From positions 1 through 17,978 of the forward strand of contig WRML01000011.1 in assembly GCA_009777165.1 (NCBI GenBank): a stretch of DNA of 17,978 nt, read 5' to 3'. Below the pieces are notes generated by a model, which made no database searches, was not told where the DNA came from, and was given only the letters and a program-made list of their open reading frames with translations. The translations under genes were made by a program, and so were the position numbers. Origin of the DNA: Kiritimatiellota bacterium (GTDB taxonomy: Bacteria; Verrucomicrobiota; Kiritimatiellia; RFP12; UBA1067). How positions within the stretch are numbered: the stretch's first letter is position 1; each line of letters begins with the position of its first letter. Positions 12,720 through 17,978 of this stretch are shown piece after piece.

Positions 12720-13591
12720 AGGGGGGGGGCCAGGATAACGTTACCTAATCTCGATTGCACGAAATTGGCGAGGTGGTAAACCACAATACTGAAAATCAGC
12801 AACGAGAAATCCAAGCCGCCGGTGATCGTAGAGGGATTCCGCTTGAAACGGCCCACCAGCACCTCAATATTTTCTTGGCAGATCATCATCAGGAACGTGT
12901 TCCCGAGCAGCCAGGAGGAGAACGCGCCGGCCCAGAAGAAAAACAGCGCGTAGAGAAGGATGTCGAGTCCGTTAGAGAACGATAACAATGCCAACGCGCC
13001 CGTCTTCAAAAATTGATCCGAGAGCGGTCCGCCTGTGAAGCGTTCTTCCTGCCCGATGTGCGGGACAGCGCCGATGTGGATTACCGCATACACGAGGCCG
13101 AAATGAAGCATCAGCACGACAAGCAGCTGGAGCAGGCAAGGGAGCCACGAGAACGGTGCCATGAAAAACGCGAACGCCTCTTGTGCGCGGGTTGTGCGGT
13201 TGGGGCGGGCGATAAGGCGGGTCAAAACGTAGAGCGTCCATGCCCCAAGCAGGAGTTGCGCGGAGAGGAGTCCGCTGTAGGCGAACTGCATCCCCCAGGA
13301 GAGCGATTCGTCGGGTGGCGAGAAGTAAAACCCCCCGAAGGACATATTCCATACGTCGCCGAATCGGGCAAAAAAGATGGTTTGGAAGACCCAAAACAAC
13401 AGGAGCAGCACAAGGGGCATCAGGCACTCGGGGAATCTCAGCGCAGGGCGCAGGAACTGGATGAGGCCGTCGATGAAACGGGTCGTCCCGGACAAGAACG
13501 GGTTGAAGTAGAACGCCTGCTTGGGCTTGACCCAGAAGCGTGCCCAGAACAACAAGAGGAACAGATGTGCGGCGAGCTGAAGGTAAGTCAT
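12716..13591 (-). CDS. YggT-like multi-pass membrane protein
   Basis: This 291-residue protein has about six hydrophobic segments. It appears to contain two YggT-like halves. One begins NPFLSGTTRFIDGLIQFLRPALRFPE; the other ends the protein with LVGRFKRNPSTITGGLDFSLLIFSIVVYHL, resembling the P-x-R...GG-x-D-F/L-S-P signature of YggT. Typical YggT proteins are about 80-190 residues, so this one is long and divergent. Its position before yggU supports the assignment. The start overlaps the upstream gene's stop as ATGA. The 3' end is a C9 tract (12721-12729) encoding APPL just before the stop. One extra C, or a -1 shift, would fuse the frame to yggU. Confidence 0.7.
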   Translation of the reverse strand: MTYLQLAAHLFLLLFWARFWVKPKQAFYFNPFLSGTTRFIDGLIQFLRPALRFPECLMPLVLLLLFWVFQTIFFARFGDVWNMSFGGFYFSPPDESLSWGMQFAYSGLLSAQLLLGAWTLYVLTRLIARPNRTTRAQEAFAFFMAPFSWLPCLLQLLVVLMLHFGLVYAVIHIGAVPHIGQEERFTGGPLSDQFLKTGALALLSFSNGLDILLYALFFFWAGAFSSWLLGNTFLMMICQENIEVLVGRFKRNPSTITGGLDFSLLIFSIVVYHLANFVQSRLGNVILAPPL

Positions 13592-14058
13592 TTCATCATG
13601 TAGTTTACGATTACGATTGCGATGCCGATCCCCAAGAACATCCCGGCAAACACTTCCTTGCGCGTGTGGCCGAGGAGTTCTTTGAGGCGCGTCTGGTTCA
13701 GGCGGTGTTCTTTGAACAATTCCTGTATCATCTGGTTCATCACGGTTGCCTGGTTCCCGGCGGCACGGCGGACACTGGCGGCGTCGAACATCGTGATTGC
13801 CGCGAACGCCGTCGCCAGCATGGTGATGGGCGCATGAAACCCCTCCGTGAGCCCGAACGACGTGAGGAGCGCACAGACGAGCGCGGAATGCGCACTCGGC
13901 ATCCCTCCCGTACTAAGGAGGTAACGGAAGTCTACGCGCTTCGTCTTGGCGAACCCCGTGACCATCTTAATCATCTGGGCGAGTGACCACCCGACAAACG
14001 CGGAGATGAACCATGGTGTGCCGAACAGCGACAGCGGATTCGTGTGTACGTCGTTCAT
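13588..14058 (-). CDS. Divergent PAP2 family (DUF212) membrane protein
   Basis: This 156-residue protein has the DUF212/YuiD-type signature: GWSLAQMIKM, STGGMPSAHSALVCAL, FAAITMFDAASVRRAAG and LGHTRKEVFAGMFLGIGIA. The family is a divergent relative of PAP2 phosphatases that keeps the PSAHS-like and GHT(R/P)xEV motifs; its substrate is unknown. Several membrane segments are visible. The start ATG at 14058 is preceded on the coding strand by T8 and G8 and then AGGAAG, so the ribosome binding site abuts a homopolymer. It lies 53 bp downstream of the E1 fusion gene and overlaps the YggT-like gene. Confidence 0.9.
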   Translation of the reverse strand: MNDVHTNPLSLFGTPWFISAFVGWSLAQMIKMVTGFAKTKRVDFRYLLSTGGMPSAHSALVCALLTSFGLTEGFHAPITMLATAFAAITMFDAASVRRAAGNQATVMNQMIQELFKEHRLNQTRLKELLGHTRKEVFAGMFLGIGIAIVIVNYMMK

Positions 14059-14111
14059 CTTCCTCCCCCCCCAAAAAAAACGTTGTTCCCTTTGTGCCGT
14101 TGTGTGAGCGA

Positions 14112-16448
14112 TTAGAACAACCCTTTCACCGCCGCGACGATGTCGCGGTCATGCGGCAGGAACGCGTCCTCCAAGGAGTAGGCTTGCGGGGCGATGCCGT
14201 CTTTCGCGCCGACGCGCATGACGGGGGCATCCAACGAGTCGAACGCCTCGGCCATGATGCGTGAGGCGATCTCACCCGTGAAGCTGCCGATGCCAACGCA
14301 GTGGCTGGCGACCACGCAGCGCCCGGTCTTGCGGACGGACGCCAAGATCGTCTCCATGTCGAGCGGGACAAGCGAGCGCAGGTCAATGACCTCGGCCGAG
14401 GTTTTCTCCTGCGCGAGCATCTCCGCCGCCTTCAGCGCGTCGTACAGCATGGGGCCCCAGGTGACAATCGTCACGTCGGAGCCCTCGCGCTTGACGTCCG
14501 CCTTGCCGAGGGGGACGAGGTGCTCGCCCTGCGGCACCGCGCCTTTCATGTTGTACATGATCTGCGACTCGACGAACATGACAGGGTTGTTGTCGCGGAT
14601 CGCGCTCTTCAGCATCCCCTTGGCGTCCGCTGGCGTCGCGGGGTACACGACGTACAGGCCGGGGATGTGCGCGAACATGGACTCGAGCGTCTGCGAGTGC
14701 TGGCCGCCGTATCCCTTACCCCCCCCCACGGACGCGCGGTACACGAGCGGCACCTCGATGTTCGCGCCGGACATGTAATGCCACTTCGCCGCCTGGTTGG
14801 AAATCTGGTCGGACGCCATCAGCCCGAAGTCCATGTACATCAGCTCGACCACGGGGCGCATCCCCGTCATCGCCGCGCCGACGGCCGTGCCGCAGATACA
14901 GGCCTCCGAGATCGGCGCATTGAAAACCCTGTCGCGCCCGAACGCCTCGGTCAGGCCCTTCGTCACCTTGAACGCGCCGCCGTACTCCGCGATGTCCTCG
15001 CCCCACTGCACCACGCGGCTGTCGCGGAACATCTCCTCGACGAGCGCCTCCTTAATCGCGTCCTTGTACGTCATCTGCCCGTCGTCCGTGCGCTTGACCA
15101 ATGGAGGGCGAGCGTCCTCGCGAGCCACGGCGGACGGGGACGTCCGCCCTCCAGCCACGCGCGGCACGGCGAACGCCTCCGGCACAGCCTCGACGCGCGT
15201 GTCGGTGTACATATACTTGATGACGTCGGCGGGGTCGGGGTCCTTCGACCACGCGGCCTTCGCGGCCATGCGCGCGTTGCGGTCGGCGACCTTCGCCTTC
15301 AGCGCCGCCAACTGCTTCGCGGTGATGCACTTGGCATCCAACACCTGCTTCTCAAACTGCGCGACCGGGTCAATGGCTTTCCACCCCGCCTCCTCATCCT
15401 TCGAGCGGTACTCGAAGCGCGGGTCCCCCAGCGAGTGCCCGTAATTGCGGTAGGTGTCGAACTCCAGCAGGACAGGCCCCTTACCCTTTCGGCAGATCTC
15501 CGCCGCGCGGCGCATCGCATCCATACACGCCAGGATGTCCATGCCGTTGACGACCTCCGCGTGCATGTTATTGTCCGCGAACCCGGCCGCGCGCCGCGCC
15601 ACGCAGGAGACCCCCGCGACCTCGCCGTCCACGCGCCCCGTGAACCCGTAATGGTTGTTGATGACCGCGTACACGATCGGCAGGCCGAACGGGATGTCCG
15701 TGTATTGTTTGTCCGTGAACTGCCCCATGGCGGCCCAGTTCAGCGACTCCAGCACGACGCCGTTGGCATACGCGCCGTCGCCTGCGAAACAGCAGGTCAC
15801 GCGCCCCGTCTTGAAATAGCGCGAGCTCATCGCCGAGCCCGTCGCGATCGGCACGCCCCCCCCCACGATCGCGTTCGCGCCCAGGTGCCCCGCCTTGAAG
15901 TCCGCGATGTGCATCCCCCCCCCGCGACCCTTGCAGTAGCCGTCCTCCTTGCCGAAGAGCTCCGCGACCGCGCGATAGACATGATCCTCCAGCGCGGCCT
16001 CGACCAAATCCGTTTTCTTCTTCGCCGTGCAGTCCGGGACACGGGCCCGCAGCTCCGCCTCGCTCATGCCTCGGATTGCGACGCACCCTTTCGCGAGCGA
16101 GTCGCCATGGCCCCGGTGCGTCGAGGTGATGAAGTCATCGTGCCGCATCGCCGAGCAGCACCCCACGGCCGTGGCCTCCTGCCCGATGGACACGTGCGTA
16201 GGCCCCCGGTAGTCGTAGCCTTTGCAGGACTCGTACGCGCCCGTGCGCAGCTTGACGATCATCTCCTCGAACTCGCGGATGGCCAGCATATCCTCCAGCG
16301 CGTCCACCGCCTGCTGTGCGGTGATGTGCCCCTTCTTGATCTCCTCCTTCAGCGAGCCCTTGTACTGATAGGCAGGAATCTTGCCCAGCTCGTAAGTCCT
16401 CGGCTTAAAATCCGGTTTCAGCGTACTGATGAAATTATTTGTCGGCAT
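14112..16448 (-). CDS. Fused 2-oxoacid (pyruvate-type) dehydrogenase E1 alpha/beta
   Basis: This 778-residue protein joins both E1 chains. The alpha half (about 40-430) has the thiamine diphosphate motif GDG (223-225) ... NN (264-265), RGHGDSLAKG, and the YRNYGHSLGD loop. The beta half (about 459-778) has GEDIAEYGGAF, ISEACICGTAVGAAMTG and HSQTLESMFAHIPGL. E1 decarboxylates the 2-oxoacid and acylates lipoyl-E2; pyruvate is most likely, though an acetoin-type role is possible. The ATG at 16448 has AAAAGGGG about 9 bases upstream; the in-frame ATG at 16457 is too close to it. There is an insertion of roughly 40 residues between LAKG and ELFGKEDGYCKGRGGGMHI. The interdomain linker carries a palindromic insert (15102-15153). 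Three C9 tracts (14719, 15856 and 15915) encode glycine runs. E2 and E3 are not in the window. Confidence 0.93.
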   Translation of the reverse strand: MPTNNFISTLKPDFKPRTYELGKIPAYQYKGSLKEEIKKGHITAQQAVDALEDMLAIREFEEMIVKLRTGAYESCKGYDYRGPTHVSIGQEATAVGCCSAMRHDDFITSTHRGHGDSLAKGCVAIRGMSEAELRARVPDCTAKKKTDLVEAALEDHVYRAVAELFGKEDGYCKGRGGGMHIADFKAGHLGANAIVGGGVPIATGSAMSSRYFKTGRVTCCFAGDGAYANGVVLESLNWAAMGQFTDKQYTDIPFGLPIVYAVINNHYGFTGRVDGEVAGVSCVARRAAGFADNNMHAEVVNGMDILACMDAMRRAAEICRKGKGPVLLEFDTYRNYGHSLGDPRFEYRSKDEEAGWKAIDPVAQFEKQVLDAKCITAKQLAALKAKVADRNARMAAKAAWSKDPDPADVIKYMYTDTRVEAVPEAFAVPRVAGGRTSPSAVAREDARPPLVKRTDDGQMTYKDAIKEALVEEMFRDSRVVQWGEDIAEYGGAFKVTKGLTEAFGRDRVFNAPISEACICGTAVGAAMTGMRPVVELMYMDFGLMASDQISNQAAKWHYMSGANIEVPLVYRASVGGGKGYGGQHSQTLESMFAHIPGLYVVYPATPADAKGMLKSAIRDNNPVMFVESQIMYNMKGAVPQGEHLVPLGKADVKREGSDVTIVTWGPMLYDALKAAEMLAQEKTSAEVIDLRSLVPLDMETILASVRKTGRCVVASHCVGIGSFTGEIASRIMAEAFDSLDAPVMRVGAKDGIAPQAYSLEDAFLPHDRDIVAAVKGLF
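15102..15153. repeat. 52-bp palindromic element inserted in frame in the E1 fusion linker
   Basis: TGGAGGGCG (15102-15110) and CGCCCTCCA (15145-15153) are perfect inverted ends. Internal hairpins are GCGGAC with GTCCGC and CGAG with CTCG. On the coding strand it specifies the proline/arginine-rich linker AGGRTSPSAVAREDARPPL between the alpha and beta halves. The peptide does not resemble either E1 family. It looks like a small selfish palindrome tolerated in a disordered linker. Confidence 0.65.
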
Positions 16449-16476
16449 AACGTGCATCCCCTTTTGAAAAGGAAAT

Positions 16477-16505
16477 ATTAAATCAAACGCGGGTCACTTT
16501 CGCAA
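16477..16505 (-). promoter_or_regulatory. Sigma70-type promoter of the E1 fusion operon
   Basis: On the minus strand TTGCGA (16505-16500) is followed after 17 bases by TTTAAT (16482-16477). Initiation would fall near 16470, giving a leader of about 22 nt that includes the AAAAGGGG ribosome binding site. Confidence 0.5.
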
Positions 16506-16619
16506 GCGGAAGTTGCGGGTTGCCCCTGAATTTTCGGAGGACTGTTCAGAAGAGGTTGACAGACGATACAAGAGTTGGCAATCTGTTACCTCTCTCAGCG
16601 CAGAGGGAAAGGGGATGAG

Positions 16620-17216
16620 ATGATTGCATTTTTACAGGGGAAGCTGGAGGCGAAGTCTCCGACCGTGGCCGTGATGGATGTGCAGGGGGTGGGGTATGAG
16701 GTGTTTATCCCGCTCAGCACGTATGACCGTCTCCCCGCGAGCGGCGAGCCGTGCCGTCTGCTGATTCACCACCACATCCGCGAGGACGCGCAGATGCTTT
16801 TCGGCTTCGCGCAAGCGGACGAGAAGGCGATGTTCGAGCGTCTGATCACGATCAGCGGTGTCGGCCCGAAAACGGCGCTGAGCATTTTGGGCGGGCTGAC
16901 CGTTTCTGAACTCAGCGCGGCGATCGCGGGCAACGACATCAAGCGGGTCAGCACCATCCGAGGCATCGGGAAAAAGACGGCGGAACGTTTGATCGTCGAG
17001 TTGCGGGACAAAGTCAGCCCGCTGGAGGCGTTGGCGGCGCGGGCGGCCGGCGGGGGGGACCCCCACGCGGCCATGCTGCGCGACGCGGTCTTGGCGCTCA
17101 CGCAACTCGGGTTCCCCCAGGAACAGGCGCGCAAGATGGCGCAGGTGGCGCTGGATGCCGACCCCTCGATCGGCGACGCGGAGACGCTCCTGCGCAAATC
17201 CCTCAGCAGCAAATGA
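16620..17216 (+). CDS. ruvA: Holliday junction branch migration protein RuvA
   Basis: This 198-residue protein is full length for RuvA (about 200). The N-terminal OB-fold (MIAFLQGKLEAKSPT...GVGYEVFIPLSTYDRLP) is followed by two helix-hairpin-helix motifs, SGVGPKTAL and RGIGKKTAERL, and a C-terminal three-helix domain that contacts RuvB. RuvA tetramers bind Holliday junctions and load the RuvB motor. The ATG at 16620 is chosen because MIAxLxG is the family N-terminus and GAGGGAAAGGGG precedes it; an in-frame ATG at 16575 is 45 bases upstream. A TTGACA at 16556-16561 could be its -35, but I see no good -10. Neither ruvB nor ruvC is adjacent. It is divergent from the E1 fusion gene. Confidence 0.96.
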   Translation: MIAFLQGKLEAKSPTVAVMDVQGVGYEVFIPLSTYDRLPASGEPCRLLIHHHIREDAQMLFGFAQADEKAMFERLITISGVGPKTALSILGGLTVSELSAAIAGNDIKRVSTIRGIGKKTAERLIVELRDKVSPLEALAARAAGGGDPHAAMLRDAVLALTQLGFPQEQARKMAQVALDADPSIGDAETLLRKSLSSK

Positions 17217-17220
17217 AGCG

Positions 17221-17230
17221 CCCCCCCCCC
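17221..17230. repeat. C10 homopolymer after ruvA
   Basis: Ten consecutive C start four bases after the ruvA stop codon, just upstream of the promoter at 17242. It is one of a cluster of four G/C tracts of eight or more bases within about 120 bp. Confidence 0.8.
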
Positions 17231-17241
17231 TGCCTATTTCT

Positions 17242-17270
17242 TTGACCGATGGGGGGGGATGTGGTATACT
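17242..17270 (+). promoter_or_regulatory. Promoter with a G8 spacer tract, upstream of the glycosyltransferase gene
   Basis: TTGACC (17242-17247), a 17-base spacer and TATACT (17265-17270) form a strong sigma70-type promoter. The spacer contains G8 at 17251-17258, so gain or loss of one G would change the spacing to 18 or 16. Predicted initiation is at about 17277, only a few bases from the ATG at 17281. Confidence 0.65.
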
Positions 17271-17280
17271 GTTCCCCTTT

Positions 17281-17978
17281 ATGGAAAATTCATGTCCAGA
17301 ACGGGGGGGGCAGGTGCGCGGGCCGTTGCGGTTGGGGGGGGTGCTGGCGCTCGCGTGCGTGGCGGCGCTCGCGTTCCAGGGGGCCCGGGGCATCTATGAG
17401 ACGAGCGAGGGGCGTTATGCCGAGTGCGCGCGAGAGATGGTCGAGCGCGGCAACTGGCTCGAGCCGGTGCTCAACGGCAATCACCATTGGACGAAGCCCC
17501 CCCTGACGTACATCGCCATCGGGGCCCCCCTCTCGCTGCTGGGCAACACGGCGTTCGCGGCGCGGCTCTACCTGATCCCCTGCTACCTGGCCTCGATCGC
17601 CGCAGTCTGGTGGATGGGCCGGCGGATGTGGGGGGGGCGCGGCGCGGCGGACGTGTGCGCGATGGTCTATGCGACATCGGCGGTCCCCATGGCGGCGTCG
17701 AACGTGATCACGACGGACTGCCTGCTGGCGGCGTCGATACTCCTCGCGCAGGGGGCGTTCTGGGAGGCGTACCGTTTCCCGTCGAAGCGGTGGCCGGGGT
17801 ATGCGCTGTGGCTCTGCATGGGGGTGGCGTTCGTGACGAAAGGCCCCCCCGCGTTGCTGTACCTGCCGGCGATGGTCGCGCTGTGGCGGCGGGTGCCGAA
17901 GGGGGGGATGATTAGGAATGAGGAATTAGGAATTGAGGAATTAGGAATTAGGAATCAAATGGGGGGAGGGGGCTGGTC
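17281..17978 (+). CDS. ArnT/PMT-type membrane glycosyltransferase, partial
   Basis: The frame is open from the ATG at 17281 to the window end (232 codons, no stop), so the 3' part is missing. A first membrane segment (LRLGGVLALACVAALAFQGA) is followed by the family hallmark YETSEGRYAECAREMVERGNW and NGNHHWTKPPLTY. Both sit in the first periplasmic loop, which holds the acidic catalytic residue in GT39/ArnT-like enzymes. These enzymes transfer sugars from polyprenyl phosphate donors to lipid A, proteins or other envelope acceptors. Further membrane segments follow. No Shine-Dalgarno site fits the ATG; an in-frame GTG at 17314 is an alternative start. G8 tracts lie at 17303-17310 and 17334-17341. 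Near the window end the frame crosses a heptad repeat (17911-17953) that encodes IRNEELGIEELGIRN. Confidence 0.88.
   Translation, partial: MENSCPERGGQVRGPLRLGGVLALACVAALAFQGARGIYETSEGRYAECAREMVERGNWLEPVLNGNHHWTKPPLTYIAIGAPLSLLGNTAFAARLYLIPCYLASIAAVWWMGRRMWGGRGAADVCAMVYATSAVPMAASNVITTDCLLAASILLAQGAFWEAYRFPSKRWPGYALWLCMGVAFVTKGPPALLYLPAMVALWRRVPKGGMIRNEELGIEELGIRNQMGGGGW
17911..17953 (+). repeat. ATTAGGA heptad tandem repeat inside the glycosyltransferase frame
   Basis: Six units read ATTAGGA, ATGAGGA, ATTAGGA, ATTGAGGA, ATTAGGA and ATTAGGA. This AT-rich island of about 43 bp sits in an otherwise very GC-rich gene, after a G7 run, in what should be the loop between two membrane segments. The frame stays open through it. 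Confidence 0.85.

Noticed and set aside
14301..16481. Long plus-strand ORF opposite the E1 fusion (about 726 codons)
   Set aside because: It is the antisense shadow of a GC-rich gene, rich in Arg, His and Ala with no recognisable domain, while the minus strand encodes a clear E1 protein.

Overview
The window looks like a bacterial chromosome segment of mixed character. The core part (about 4150-17978) is GC-rich and strongly biased toward GGG glycine codons. It carries a spc-type ribosomal protein operon with a zinc-ribbon S14 and no rpmD (L30). The secreted protein at 3405-6911 combines a metalloprotease, a VWA domain, a right-handed beta-helix and a C-terminal 'WESYVAGLVPTD' type domain. 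That architecture, with the lack of L30 and the abundance of small palindromic repeats, reminds me of the PVC superphylum, most likely Kiritimatiellota or Lentisphaerae. This placement is inference; no rRNA gene is present to test it.

Layout. (1) 1-3400 is an AT-richer accessory region built from a repeated module: a non-coding element of about 400 bp, then an unknown envelope or lipoprotein-like gene, then a gene of the CLCA-like metalloprotease/VWA family. The window enters in the truncated 3' part of family copy 1 (1-246). Next come element copy 1 (235-632), unknown gene A (687-1829), a 41-codon stub of family copy 2 (1884-2009), element copy 2 (1998-2414), unknown gene B, a paralogue of A (2453-3376), and the only full-length family member (3405-6911). 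The two elements share their flanks and an apical GC hairpin. Their long stem arms differ in sequence yet remain self-complementary in each copy. (2) 6912-7541 holds a 188-bp inverted-repeat element made of small palindromes, a C8/G10 hairpin, a good sigma70-type promoter and a structured leader of about 245 nt. (3) 7542-12396 is a ribosomal protein operon, rplX-rplE-rpsN-rpsH-rplF-rplR-rpsE-rplO-secY. Its usual upstream partner rplN is missing and it has its own promoter. A tandem pair of hairpins fills the place where rpmD normally sits. (4) 16448-12429, on the minus strand, is a run of four genes: a fused pyruvate-dehydrogenase-type E1 alpha/beta, a divergent PAP2-family membrane protein, a YggT-like membrane protein and a YggU (DUF167) protein. 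The last three are chained by ATGA overlaps. (5) 16620-17978 carries ruvA and the start of an ArnT/PMT-type membrane glycosyltransferase. A G8 tract lies in the glycosyltransferase promoter spacer and two more lie in its first 21 codons.

How the parts work together. The ribosomal genes and secY form one expression unit for ribosome assembly and protein export. The E1 fusion would supply the decarboxylating component of a 2-oxoacid dehydrogenase complex; its E2 and E3 are not in the window. The accessory array encodes exported or envelope proteins and appears to evolve by duplication, truncation and insertion of structured non-coding DNA. The items I consider most worth a second look are the covarying hairpin element with its module array, the bacterial CLCA-like protein, the poly-G tracts at the glycosyltransferase promoter and at the YggT/YggU junction, and the palindrome inserted in frame in the E1 fusion linker.
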